A stretch of DNA of 58,831 nt from Paracoccaceae bacterium (GTDB lineage Bacteria; Pseudomonadota; Alphaproteobacteria; Rhodobacterales; Rhodobacteraceae). Positions 18,702-27,895 of this stretch are shown here, piece after piece (position 1 is the stretch's first letter; every line of letters begins with the position of its first letter). Location: the NCBI GenBank assembly GCA_020425125.1, contig JAGQRV010000054.1, positions 1,009 to 59,839 of the forward strand, given 5' to 3'. The position numbers and the translations under genes are program-made. The notes beneath the pieces were generated by a model, which saw only the letters and a program-made list of their open reading frames with translations, ran no database searches and was not told the DNA's origin.

Positions 18702-19801
18702 GGTTCTCTACCTCCCGTTTCTGTTTCATCTTCGGCTGCGTTCGCGCGGATCAGCTCCGCCAGTGCCGCCGGCTCGCGCATGGGCGGCGCGACCGAGCAG
18801 CGGGATATCAGCGCCGCAGGCCGCAGCCGCTGAAGGATCTGCGGGGTCGTCCCGGCCAGCGCGGCAAGCATCATCTCGGCGGTCCAGCGCCCGGCAAGCT
18901 CCGCGTCCTGCGAATAGGTCGTCAGCGGCGGCTCGGAATAGGGCGAAAACGGATCGCCGCCATATCCGATGAGCGACACGTCCCGGCCCGGAACCAGCCC
19001 GAGACTGCGCAGCGTCGCCATCGCGCCGAAAGCCAGCGAATCCTGATCGCAGATCAGCGCGGTCGGCGGCTCGTCAAGCGCCATCAGCGTGGCTGCCGCC
19101 CTGGCGCCGTCCTCGGCGGTCAGTCCGGCCTCCACGATCAATCGGCCATCGGCCTCGATCCCGTGCGTCGCCAGTGCCGAGCGATACGCCTCCTGGCGGA
19201 GCCGGACGAAATTGATCGCGGACCAGGCCTGGATCAGGCCGATCCGCCGATGACCAACCTCCAGCAGAAGTTCGACGGACCGGGCGGCGGCGTCCGCAGT
19301 GTCGACGTCGTGCCAGGCATAATCGTCCGGTTTCCCGTCCCGGCCGTAGCACACGAAGGGAACGCTGCGCCGGTTCAGAAGTTCGATCCGCGGATCGTCG
19401 GTGCGCACCCGGGTCAACAGGAAGCCGTCGACCTTGTTCGCGGCGATCAGGTAGTCGTAGGTCGCCAGCGCCTCTTTCGGCCCGTCCGAACTTGCGACCA
19501 GAAGATCAGTGCCGCCCCGGCGCAAGGCTGCGGTGACGCCCCTGAGGAATTGTCCGAAGAACGGGCTGGAAATGTCGAGGCTCCACACCTCCACGACGAG
19601 GCCCACGGCATTCGCCGGCTCGCGTGGGGATTTCGGTTCCGTCCCGATGCGATAGCCGACACGATCCGCCGCCTCGCGCACGCGCCGCCGCGTCTCCTCG
19701 GAGATATCCGCATAATCATTCAGGGCCCGGCTGACGGTGCTCGTCGCCAGCCCAAGCTCTCGCGCCAGACTTTCCACGGTTACTTTCCGTCCAGAGCTCA
19801 T
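18698..19801 (-). CDS. LacI-family transcriptional regulator of the glycoside cluster
   Basis: A 367-residue repressor. The helix-turn-helix is VTVESLARELGLATSTVSRA and the hinge helix follows near residue 50. A periplasmic-binding-protein-like effector domain occupies the rest (GLVVEVWSLDISSPFFGQFL, then ICDQDSLAFGAMATL). It lies upstream of, and overlaps, the importer operon, and is divergent from the GH13 phosphorylase. It probably controls both transcripts from the shared 140-base gap. The ATG at 19801 begins just before the DNA-binding domain. Confidence 0.93.
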   Translation of the reverse strand: MSSGRKVTVESLARELGLATSTVSRALNDYADISEETRRRVREAADRVGYRIGTEPKSPREPANAVGLVVEVWSLDISSPFFGQFLRGVTAALRRGGTDLLVASSDGPKEALATYDYLIAANKVDGFLLTRVRTDDPRIELLNRRSVPFVCYGRDGKPDDYAWHDVDTADAAARSVELLLEVGHRRIGLIQAWSAINFVRLRQEAYRSALATHGIEADGRLIVEAGLTAEDGARAAATLMALDEPPTALICDQDSLAFGAMATLRSLGLVPGRDVSLIGYGGDPFSPYSEPPLTTYSQDAELAGRWTAEMMLAALAGTTPQILQRLRPAALISRCSVAPPMREPAALAELIRANAAEDETETGGREP

Positions 19802-19845
19802 GGCTCCGGCTCCTCCCATTGTTCCAAACCCATAACAGCAATCAG

Positions 19846-19868
19846 CGAAATTTTCAACGAAACTTTCG
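19846..19868. promoter_or_regulatory. Two adjacent odd palindromes, probable LacI-family operators
   Basis: CGAAATTTTCA (19846-19856) and CGAAACTTTCG (19858-19868) share the form CGAAA-N-TTTC, with centres 12 bp apart. They lie between the divergent start codons. A weak phosphorylase promoter (TTTCGG at 19864, TATCCT at 19887, 17-base spacer) would overlap the second site, as expected for repression. Confidence 0.55.
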
Positions 19869-19941
19869 GAAACTCGACGTTTGCGCTATCCTGTCCATGG
19901 CGACGAGGGACAACCTTCGCCCGACCAAGGGAGGGAACGAC

Positions 19942-21699
19942 ATGGCCGTTGCGGCTCTCGATACGGATTTCACCAACCGTCTTCGCAGGTTTCTCGACAT
20001 TGCCTATTCGGCCGAGACACGCGACAGCCTGGCAACGCGGATCATGGATCTTGTCGAGACGGCACAGTCTGAGAACCTGGGCGCACGCCGCAATTGGGTC
20101 GACCAGACCGACGTCATGCTGATCACCTATGGCGATTCCATCCGCAAGCCGGGCGAAGTTCCACTGGCAACCCTGGACGATTTCCTGCGAACCCATGTCG
20201 CGGACGTGATCGGCAACGTGCATATCCTGCCCTTCTATCCATGGACGTCGGATGACGGCTTCTCTGTGGTCGATTACCGCGAGATCGATCCGGATCTGGG
20301 CGACTGGGCCGATGTGCGCAGGCTGGCCGAACATTTCGGACTTATGTTCGATGCCGTCATCAATCACATTTCCAGCAAGAGCGCCTGGTTCGAGAAGTTC
20401 CGCGCGGACGACCCGCAATACCGCGACTACTTCCACGTCTGCGATCCGGCTCAGGACTACTCCACCGTGACCCGGCCCCGCGCCCTGCCGCTTCTCACCG
20501 AGGTCGGGACGGCCGCGGGCCCCAAGCACGTCTGGACCACCTTCAGCGACGATCAGATCGATCTGAACTATTCCAATCCGGACGTCCTGATCGAGATTCT
20601 CGACCTGCTGCTGTTCTACGCGCGTCAGGGCGCGCGTTTCATAAGGCTCGACGCCATCGGATTCCTGTGGAAGCGCCTCGGGACGACCTGCATGCATCTG
20701 CCCGAGACCCACGCGCTGATCCAGGTGATGCGGCTGGTCCTCGACACTGCGGCGCCGGGCGTGCTGCTGATCACGGAAACCAACGTGCCGCACGCTGACA
20801 ACATCAGCTATTTCGGCGACGGCACCAACGAGGCGCAACTGGTATACCAGTTCCCACTGCCGCCACTCACCCTGCATGCCTTCCAGACCGGAAATGCGCG
20901 GCCCCTGTCGGACTGGGCCGCCGGGCTGGAAACGACCTCTCCGACGACCACCTATTTCAATTTCCTCTCCTCTCATGATGGCATCGGCGTGCGCCCGGTC
21001 GAAGGGCTCCTGGCGCCCGAGGAAGTCGCCGCAATGGCCGCAAAGGTCGAAGCGAATGGCGGACGCGTGTCCCTGCGCAATTTGCCGGGTGGCGGGACCG
21101 CGCCCTACGAGCTCAACATCGCCTATCTCGACGCGATCGCGGCACCTGAAGACGACGATGCCGCACGGGCGGCGAAATTTCTGGCCGCACAGACCATCCT
21201 GTTATCGGTGGTCGGTGTGCCGGGGATCTACATTCACAGCCTTCTCGGCTCCCGCAGCGATCACGCGGGGCTCGCACGGACCGGGCGGAACCGTTCGATC
21301 AACCGCGAGAAACTCGACCGCACGGCGGTGGAGCGTGATCTGGAGATCCCGGAGGGCCTGCGGGCACGGGTTCTGGAGGGGCACCGCCACCGGCTGGCGC
21401 TCCGCCGCAGTCGCCCCGCCTTTCATCCGAATGCGGCGCAACGGGTTGTGCCGATCGACGATGGCGTATTGAGCCTCGTGCGCGAGGGCGGCGGCGATCG
21501 TGTCTGGGCCGCCATCAACGTGTCGAACGCAGCGGTTCCCGTCTCGGTGCCGGCGTCGGACCTGGGCTTTGGATCACCGGAGCAACTCCACGACCTGATC
21601 TCCGGAACCACGGTCTCCGTCGTGGACGACAGTGTCACGCTAACCCTGCCGCCGCATTCCGCAATCTGGATCGCGGACGCCCGACCGCCATCAGACTGA
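19942..21699 (+). CDS. GH13 subfamily 18 phosphorylase, probable glucosylglycerate phosphorylase
   Basis: A sucrose-phosphorylase-like enzyme of 585 residues, cytoplasmic. The GH13 nucleophile Asp is in ARFIRLDAIGFLWKR, the acid/base Glu in LLITETNVPH and the third carboxylate in SSHDGIGVRP. These matches fit the GH13_18 branch that includes glucosylglycerate phosphorylases, which convert glucosylglycerate and phosphate to glucose-1-phosphate and D-glycerate. True sucrose phosphorylases are the main alternative. The glycerate kinase and GH63 partner favour a glycerate glycoside. The ATG at 19942 is preceded by AGGGAGG. It is divergent from the LacI gene. Confidence 0.82.
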   Translation: MAVAALDTDFTNRLRRFLDIAYSAETRDSLATRIMDLVETAQSENLGARRNWVDQTDVMLITYGDSIRKPGEVPLATLDDFLRTHVADVIGNVHILPFYPWTSDDGFSVVDYREIDPDLGDWADVRRLAEHFGLMFDAVINHISSKSAWFEKFRADDPQYRDYFHVCDPAQDYSTVTRPRALPLLTEVGTAAGPKHVWTTFSDDQIDLNYSNPDVLIEILDLLLFYARQGARFIRLDAIGFLWKRLGTTCMHLPETHALIQVMRLVLDTAAPGVLLITETNVPHADNISYFGDGTNEAQLVYQFPLPPLTLHAFQTGNARPLSDWAAGLETTSPTTTYFNFLSSHDGIGVRPVEGLLAPEEVAAMAAKVEANGGRVSLRNLPGGGTAPYELNIAYLDAIAAPEDDDAARAAKFLAAQTILLSVVGVPGIYIHSLLGSRSDHAGLARTGRNRSINREKLDRTAVERDLEIPEGLRARVLEGHRHRLALRRSRPAFHPNAAQRVVPIDDGVLSLVREGGGDRVWAAINVSNAAVPVSVPASDLGFGSPEQLHDLISGTTVSVVDDSVTLTLPPHSAIWIADARPPSD

Positions 21700-21863
21700 C
21701 GCGTACACGCAAAGGGCCGAGCGCATCGAGTGAACGAACCTGGAGGTCGGCGAAGGCGGCGATTCCCGCTCTCCCAACTCCGCGGTCACCATTTAGCAAG
21801 GGTTCGCGGTTGGCATGGACTGGTACTTTCATTCCGCCCGCTCTCCGCTAGGTTGGGCGTGAG

Positions 21864-23546
21864 ATGAAAACCTATCTCGAGGCCGCACAACGGGCGTTCC
21901 TGCCCCTGATCTCGCTACTTGTCGCCGTCCTGGCGGTCGTTCTGGTCAGGATGTCGCCTTGGTGGTTGCTGCTGTGGATCCCGTCCCTGCCGCTTCTTGC
22001 GCTGTCGATCCATGATTTCTTCCGCAAGGATGTCAATGTCGGCCGCAACTATCCGGGGATCGCGCATCTGCGCCAGCTCGGCTTCGACCTGCGGCCGTTT
22101 CTGCGCCAGTACATCGTCGAGGACGATCTGGAAGCGACGCCATACAGTTTCGAGGCGCGCCGGCTGGTCCATGCCCGTGCCGAGGGCCTGTCGGACACCC
22201 ATCCCTTCGGCAGCGAACGCCCCATGGATGTCGACGGGTATCAGTGGCTGGCGCATTCGATTGCCCCGGCGACCGATCCCGACCGCACGCCGCGGGTAAC
22301 TGTCGGCAACGACCAGTGCACCAGGCCCTATGACGCTTCGCTCTTCAATATCTCGGCGATGAGCTTCGGCGCCTTGTCGGCAAACGCCGTCGAGGCGCTG
22401 AACCTTGGCGCGAAACGCGGCGGCTTCTACCACGATACCGGCGAGGGCGGGCTGTCGAAATACCACCTGAAGCATGGCGGCGATGTGGTGTGGGAAATCG
22501 GCTCGGGCTATTTCGGCTGTCGCACCGCGGACGGCAAATTCGACCCGGAGAAGTTCCGCGACCGCGCGCAGCATGACACCGTCAGGATGACCGAGATCAA
22601 ATTGAGCCAGGGCGCGAAACCGGGCCATGGCGGACTTCTCCCCGCTGCGAAGGTCACTGCGGAAATCGCCGAGGCGCGCCAGGTTCCGCCGCATCAGGAC
22701 TGCCTGTCGCCGCGCGGGCATTCGGCGTTTTCGAGCCCGATAGAGATGCTGGAATTTGCCGCCCGGATGCGGGACCTCTCCGGCGGCAAACCCGTCGGTC
22801 TGAAGCTGTGCGTCGGCCAGGCGCACGAGGTGATGGCGGTGATGAAGGCGATGCTGAAGACCGGCATCCACCCGGATTTCATCGTCGTCGACGGCGGCGA
22901 GGGCGGCACGGGCGCCGCCCCGCTGGAACATTCCGATTGGGTCGGAATGCCGCTGGCTCAGGGCCTCGTTCTGATGCAGAACGCGCTGGTCGGCACCGGC
23001 CTGCGCAAGCATGTTCGGCTCGCAGCCAGCGGCAAGATCTATTCGGCCATGGGGCTGGTCCGCAGCCTTGCCCTGGGAGCCGACTGGTGCAACGCGGCAC
23101 GGGCCTTCATGTTCTCGATCGGCTGCATCCAGGCGCGACGCTGCCATACCGGAACCTGTCCGACCGGCGTCACGACGCAGGACAGGATGCGGCAGCGGGG
23201 GCTCGTGGTCGATGTCCAGGCCGACCGTGCCGCCCGCTTCCACGCCAAGACGATCGAAGTGCTGTCCGAACTGACTGCGGCCGCCGGATTGCGCCACCCC
23301 GGCGACCTGCGCCCGCACCACCTGACACGTCGGGACGGCATTACCGGAACCCGAGAGATGGGCCAGGAAAGCACGTTCCTTCAGGACAACGCGCTGATCG
23401 ACGCCCCCGACGACACGCCATATTACGCGTGGTGGGAGGCCGCCGATCCGGACAGCTTTGCGCCGCGCCACGACCTGCACCAGTCAAGCACTGTTGCCGC
23501 CGGCAAGGCAGCAAGCGCCGCGGACCGGAACTCGGGAGGCACCTGA
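21864..23546 (+). CDS. Membrane-anchored FMN-binding glutamate-synthase-like oxidoreductase
   Basis: A 560-residue protein of the stand-alone GltS-domain family. Two N-terminal membrane helices (about 12-32 and 34-50) precede the FMN barrel. Barrel marks are FNISAMSFGALSANAVEALN, GEGGLSKYHLKHGGD and FIVVDGGEGGTGAAPLE. The cysteine set C-x5-C-x4-C in IGCIQARRCHTGTCPTG is the 3Fe-4S ligand pattern of glutamate synthase. There is no glutaminase domain, so it is not a complete glutamate synthase, and the substrate of this family is generally unknown. Its stop overlaps the next start (TGATG), which suggests a functional link with the quinone-reducing enzyme downstream. Confidence 0.85.
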   Translation: MKTYLEAAQRAFLPLISLLVAVLAVVLVRMSPWWLLLWIPSLPLLALSIHDFFRKDVNVGRNYPGIAHLRQLGFDLRPFLRQYIVEDDLEATPYSFEARRLVHARAEGLSDTHPFGSERPMDVDGYQWLAHSIAPATDPDRTPRVTVGNDQCTRPYDASLFNISAMSFGALSANAVEALNLGAKRGGFYHDTGEGGLSKYHLKHGGDVVWEIGSGYFGCRTADGKFDPEKFRDRAQHDTVRMTEIKLSQGAKPGHGGLLPAAKVTAEIAEARQVPPHQDCLSPRGHSAFSSPIEMLEFAARMRDLSGGKPVGLKLCVGQAHEVMAVMKAMLKTGIHPDFIVVDGGEGGTGAAPLEHSDWVGMPLAQGLVLMQNALVGTGLRKHVRLAASGKIYSAMGLVRSLALGADWCNAARAFMFSIGCIQARRCHTGTCPTGVTTQDRMRQRGLVVDVQADRAARFHAKTIEVLSELTAAAGLRHPGDLRPHHLTRRDGITGTREMGQESTFLQDNALIDAPDDTPYYAWWEAADPDSFAPRHDLHQSSTVAAGKAASAADRNSGGT

Positions 23547-25261
23547 TGGCCAGCACGGTCTCTGACATTGTCGTCGACACGCTGGTAAAGGCCGGCGCCA
23601 GACGATGCTACGGCATCGTCGGCGACACGATCAATCATCTGACCGACTCGATCCGCCGCTCCGACCTGACTTTCGTGCATGTCCGCCACGAAGAGGTCGG
23701 CGCACTGGCTGCCGGCGGCGAGGCCTTCATGACCGGCGATCTGGCCATCTGTGCCGGAACCTGCGGGCCAGGCAGCCTGCATTTCCTGAACGGCATCTTC
23801 GAAAGCCACCGAAACGGGGCGCCGGTCCTGCTGATCGCCTCGGCCGTGGACCGGCCGCAGGAGGGTCTCGGCTTCCCTCAGGCGGTCGACCAGACCCGGC
23901 TCTACCGTGACTGCTCGGTCTTCTGCGAACGGATTTCGCATCCCGATCAGGCGCGCCGCATTACCGCGATGGCAGCGCAGGCGGCCCTGACTCGGCGCGG
24001 CGTTGCGGTCATCGTCGTCAATGGCGACATGTTCAAGGAGACGGCCGCCGACGACCTGCCCTGGTCCGTCCACCGCCCGACGCCCCGCGTGCGTCCCTCG
24101 GATGACGAAATCGCAGCCCTGGCGGACGACATCGCGCGCGCTGAGCGGGTCACGATCTATGCGGGTTTCGGTGCCCGGGACGCGCGGGCCGAGATCGTCG
24201 CCCTGGCCGAACGCCTGAAATCGCCGGTCGTGCATACCTCGCGCGCGAAGGAATTCCTCGAACCCGACAATCCGTTCAATGTCGGCATGACCGGCATCCT
24301 CGGCAACAGCGCGGGAGTGCAGGCGATTGCCGACTGCGACCTTCTGCTCTGCCTCGGGACGGATTTCGCCTATACTCAGTTCTATCCCGACGCAGCGCGG
24401 ATCGTTCAAGTCGATATCGACCCCACCCATATCGGCCGCCGCAGCCCGGTTCATCGCGGACTGGTCGGCGGCGTGGCCGAGACCATCAACGCGCTCCTGC
24501 CGCATCTGCCCGAGCGGCACGAACGGGCACATTTGACGACGGCGCTGGACCGCTGGACGAAGGACCTTCAATCCTACCGCGATGACGCAAGGGAGCCGGA
24601 CCCGAAGCTGATCCATCCTCAATTCGTGACGCAGACGCTCGACCGAATGGCGGACGACGATGCAATCTTCACCGCCGATGGCGGGTCGCCGATGGTCTGG
24701 CTGCTCAGGCATCTCACCGCGAACGGAAAGCGCCGTTTCCTGACCTCGCTGCTGCACGGGACAATGGCAAATGCCTGTCCGCAAGCATTGGGCATCGCGA
24801 AGACCTATCCGGCCCGGCAGGTCATCGCTATGTGCGGCGACGGCGGCCTGACGATGCTGATGGGCGACCTGCTGACGCTGGTGCAAGAGGGGATCGACGT
24901 GAAGATCCTCGTCTATAACAATGGCTCGCTCGGCTTTGTCGAGATGGAACAGCGGGTGGAAGGCATGCTCGATGCCTATACGGACCTGAAGAACCCCGAC
25001 TTCGCCGCGCTGGCGTCGGTCTGCGGCCTCCATGGACACCGGGTCGAGAGCGCGGACGCCCTGGAGGACGCGATGCGGGACTGGCTGGCCCATACGGGGC
25101 CGGCGCTGCTCGACGTCACGGTCAACCGGATGGAGCTGGTGATGCCGGGCGAGATTGAGCTGTCGCAGGTTACCTCGACCGCGCTCTTCGGCATCAAGGC
25201 CGTTCTGAACGGCCGGACCAGCGAAGTCATCCAGTTGCTGCGCGACAATTTCCTGAGATGA
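23546..25261 (+). CDS. poxB: Pyruvate:quinone oxidoreductase (PoxB-like), ThDP enzyme
   Basis: Thiamine-diphosphate flavoenzyme of 571 residues, a normal PoxB length. The N-terminal Pyr domain has catalytic Glu in VRHEEVGALAAGG. The FAD domain is in the middle. The ThDP motif is GDGGLTMLMGDLL through YNNGSLGF. The last 25 residues, FGIKAVLNGRTSEVIQLL onwards, resemble the E. coli PoxB C-terminal amphipathic helix that binds membranes. That supports oxidative decarboxylation of pyruvate to acetate with electron transfer to ubiquinone, not a soluble acetolactate synthase. Translation is coupled to the upstream gene. Confidence 0.85.
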   Translation: MASTVSDIVVDTLVKAGARRCYGIVGDTINHLTDSIRRSDLTFVHVRHEEVGALAAGGEAFMTGDLAICAGTCGPGSLHFLNGIFESHRNGAPVLLIASAVDRPQEGLGFPQAVDQTRLYRDCSVFCERISHPDQARRITAMAAQAALTRRGVAVIVVNGDMFKETAADDLPWSVHRPTPRVRPSDDEIAALADDIARAERVTIYAGFGARDARAEIVALAERLKSPVVHTSRAKEFLEPDNPFNVGMTGILGNSAGVQAIADCDLLLCLGTDFAYTQFYPDAARIVQVDIDPTHIGRRSPVHRGLVGGVAETINALLPHLPERHERAHLTTALDRWTKDLQSYRDDAREPDPKLIHPQFVTQTLDRMADDDAIFTADGGSPMVWLLRHLTANGKRRFLTSLLHGTMANACPQALGIAKTYPARQVIAMCGDGGLTMLMGDLLTLVQEGIDVKILVYNNGSLGFVEMEQRVEGMLDAYTDLKNPDFAALASVCGLHGHRVESADALEDAMRDWLAHTGPALLDVTVNRMELVMPGEIELSQVTSTALFGIKAVLNGRTSEVIQLLRDNFLR

Positions 25262-25342
25262 TCACGCAAGGCCGGACAACCACGGCTCCCTGAGATTGGG
25301 GTCCGTGAATGCCGCTGCGCGAAGCGGGACATCGTCCGAAAA

Positions 25343-26014
25343 TCACTTGCCTCGTGCGGTGTCGCGCGTAGCCGCCAGGATCCACGTTTCGTTGGCCCCA
25401 ACGGACGATCCTTGAAGGTAGGGGCTTCCGTCGCGAGAGATGAAGATGTCCCGTTGCACGAAGAGCGCGGTCTTTCCGTCACCCCACGGCTCGGCGACGA
25501 CGATAAAGCGGTCCGTCCAGCGCGCGGCGAGGTGGGATCGGAACACGAAGTCGGTTTCGAACACCGCCGGATCCGCTGCTACGCGCTGCGCCCGGTAGCC
25601 GTACTGGCGCAGGCTCGCCATGACTTTCGACAGCGCAGCGGAGACACGGCCCGAGGGAGCGTCGATCAGCATGCAGAACGGCTCCGGCGGTGTGCCCCGT
25701 GCGACGAGGTCCGCCGACCCGACGCGGGACGGCGGCCGCATCCGGGCCAGGGCCAGCAGGCCGACGCCCCCCGCTTCGGCAAGTCCCTCCCTGGTCCCGG
25801 CCATCGCGCCCTCATTGACCGCAGAGCCGGACGTCGTCAGGTAATACTCGGTCGTGAACGGCAAGGGAGACTGCGCTGTCGGCGAGACATTCTGGCAGTG
25901 CGGGATGTAGTCCATACCTACCTGAGAGCGCGAGACCATCGAGGGTGTTCCCGGTGCCGCACAGCCGCCCAGCAGGGCAATCAGCCCGAGCACGACAAGA
26001 CCTTTCAACATCAA
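25343..26014 (-). CDS. Putative lipoprotein of unknown function
   Basis: A 223-residue protein with a lipoprotein signal: hydrophobic stretch LKGLVVLGLIALLGG followed by Cys18 (lipobox LGGC). The mature part has no domain I recognise. It contains a small hydrophobic Gly/Ala segment near residues 68-92 and a more conserved-looking C-terminal half (AVFETDFVFRSHLAARWTDR, then ALFVQRDIFISRDG). The start is uncertain between two adjacent ATG codons. A strong GGAAGGAAA ribosome site lies before it. Convergent with poxB, it appears monocistronic. Confidence 0.75.
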   Translation of the reverse strand: MMLKGLVVLGLIALLGGCAAPGTPSMVSRSQVGMDYIPHCQNVSPTAQSPLPFTTEYYLTTSGSAVNEGAMAGTREGLAEAGGVGLLALARMRPPSRVGSADLVARGTPPEPFCMLIDAPSGRVSAALSKVMASLRQYGYRAQRVAADPAVFETDFVFRSHLAARWTDRFIVVAEPWGDGKTALFVQRDIFISRDGSPYLQGSSVGANETWILAATRDTARGK

Positions 26015-26359
26015 GATTTCCTTCCGTCCGCTTCAGCGGACATTCCTGCGAACATGCAACGCAAAGGCAAGCGGCGCGTGTCCTCGCCGTCACATGCAGA
26101 TCCTTGTGCCGTCCGGGACAAGGCAAAATGCAGAGTCCAAAGTCCCGACGGGTATAAAATGGAAGGATCGTGCGGCTGTAGTCAACCTTCGCCGAGCGTG
26201 AGGTGAGGCGGGAATGGCGCCCGGAAACCCAACCGGTGCCGACCCCGGCGAGGCGCACGCCTGAGCTACCGGAGATCCGTCGCCGATGCCGGATCGCGCG
26301 GCGCAGCGCTGCCCCGGACGCGCAAAGGATTTCGGCAATTCGCTTGCCGGAACCTGGCG
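26015..26359. other. Intergenic region; 5'UTR hairpin before the lipoprotein gene
   Basis: No gene is visible. GTCCGC TTCA GCGGAC (about 26027-26042) forms a 6-bp hairpin directly upstream of the ribosome site of the minus-strand lipoprotein gene and could affect its translation. The rest shows no promoter or terminator I would defend. Confidence 0.4.
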
Positions 26360-27892
26360 CTAGACGCGAATGATATAGGTCCGCGTGCGGCCAACGCCTT
26401 TCAGGTCGGTCTCGAGAGCGACCTCACCATCCAGTTCTCCCAGAAGATCGAGCGTCGCCTGCGATATGTGGATGTGACCCGGCTGGCCGCTCGATTCCAG
26501 CCGGCTCGCCATGTTTACCGCCTCGCCCCAGATGTCGTAGACGAAGCGCTTGCGGCCGATCAGGCCGGCAATGACAGGTCCAGAGTGCACGCCTACGCGG
26601 AGGCTCAGACCCCGCCCGATACCCTGCGACATGATCTGCAGGACGTCGCGGGCAAAGGCGATGGCGATCCGGGCATGATCGGGGTGCGGTTCGGGCAATC
26701 CCGCCGCCGCCATGTAGGCATCGCCGATCGTCTTGATCTTTTCGACGCCGTGCCGGTCCGCAAGATCATCGAAGGCACGAAAGAGTGCCGAAAGCCGGCG
26801 CAGCAACGCCGTCGGCTCCGTGCGGGCCACAAGCGGCGTGAAATCGACGATGTCCGCGAAGACGATGGTCGCGGCGGGGATCCGGTCGGCGATCACTGCC
26901 TCGCCGTCGCGCAGACGCCGTATCACCGGCGCCGGCAGCATTGCGTGCAGGATCGCATCCGCCCTGTCCCGCTCGTAGGCAATCCGGGCGACGAAGTCCT
27001 TCTCGCGCTGGCGCAGCCTCGCGCGCTCCAGACTGGCTTCTACCCGGGCGTGCAGCAGAACCGGATCGATCGGCTTCTGAAGATAATCCTCGGCCCCGGC
27101 AGAGATGCAGCGCACCACGGCTTCGATCTCTCTCAGGCCGGAGACCATGATTACCGGAATCTCCCGCCAGGCATCCGATGTCTTGAGCCGGGTAAGCAGC
27201 TCGATCCCGTTCAGATCGGGCATCAGAACATCCGACAGGACCAGATCGACCGGGGATTTTTCCAGCAGCCGAAATGCGGCTTCCGCCGACGCGACAGTCC
27301 GGACCTCATGGCCGCGTCGGGCCAGATGGCGCTTGAGGATCTCGCGGTTGGCTCTGTCGTCGTCGATGACGAGGATCCGTCCGGCTTCGCCGTCATCCGA
27401 TTGAGGCGCAGTCGCGAGAGATCGCTCCAGAGCCGCCGCAACGCCTTCGTCGATCCGGCTCTCGTTCCGGTCCACGTCCTCTGCCGTGAAGCTGTCCGTC
27501 TTGGCCAGGAAACGGCGGCATTCCTCGACCACCATGTGAATGTCGCCCACGACGGTGGCCGACAGCGCGTCGGCGTAGTCCTCCAGCATCAGTTCGGAAT
27601 AGCCGAGGATGGCATTGACCGGCGTCCTCAGGTCATGGCGGAGCGTCGCGTCGTCGAGGTTCGCCGATGCCCCGGCATCGTCGGGCGAAACCAGTCTCTC
27701 GACGAGCGCCTTGAGCGCCAAGGCGGCGCCGCGCACTTTCAGTGCATCCGCAAGCGCATCCGCCGGGCCCGACTGCTCCAGATCGTCGACGATGAGACCC
27801 TGAAAGCCGAGGATGGATTCCGCGTGGCCCGTCAGGCGCTGAGCGACGCGGGTTGCGAGCGCGCGCCGACGGATCCGGTCCCCAGCCCCCAC
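26360..27892 (-). CDS. Receiver-adenylate cyclase (class III) with N-terminal HisKA-like segment
   Basis: A 510-residue signalling protein. Residues about 80-110 contain a kinase-type H box (LRHDLRTPVNAILGYSEL), but no HATPase domain follows. A receiver occupies about 171-290 (ILVIDDD, acceptor Asp in LVLSDVLMPDLNG, Lys in YLQKPID). The C-terminal catalytic domain is a class III cyclase with metal-binding Asp residues in IVFADIVDFT. Lys in EKIKTIGDAYM and Asp in VYDIWGEAVNMASRLE are the pair that selects ATP, so cAMP is the expected product. The start is GTG at 27892, three bases after the preceding receiver gene, in a five-gene operon. Confidence 0.93.
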   Translation of the reverse strand: MGAGDRIRRRALATRVAQRLTGHAESILGFQGLIVDDLEQSGPADALADALKVRGAALALKALVERLVSPDDAGASANLDDATLRHDLRTPVNAILGYSELMLEDYADALSATVVGDIHMVVEECRRFLAKTDSFTAEDVDRNESRIDEGVAAALERSLATAPQSDDGEAGRILVIDDDRANREILKRHLARRGHEVRTVASAEAAFRLLEKSPVDLVLSDVLMPDLNGIELLTRLKTSDAWREIPVIMVSGLREIEAVVRCISAGAEDYLQKPIDPVLLHARVEASLERARLRQREKDFVARIAYERDRADAILHAMLPAPVIRRLRDGEAVIADRIPAATIVFADIVDFTPLVARTEPTALLRRLSALFRAFDDLADRHGVEKIKTIGDAYMAAAGLPEPHPDHARIAIAFARDVLQIMSQGIGRGLSLRVGVHSGPVIAGLIGRKRFVYDIWGEAVNMASRLESSGQPGHIHISQATLDLLGELDGEVALETDLKGVGRTRTYIIRV

Positions 27893-27895
27893 GGC

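Noticed and set aside
21795-21835. Sigma-54 promoter before the GltS-like gene (TTGGCA-rich stretch)
   Set aside because: The -24 element is only partly matched and no TTGC element follows at the correct spacing.
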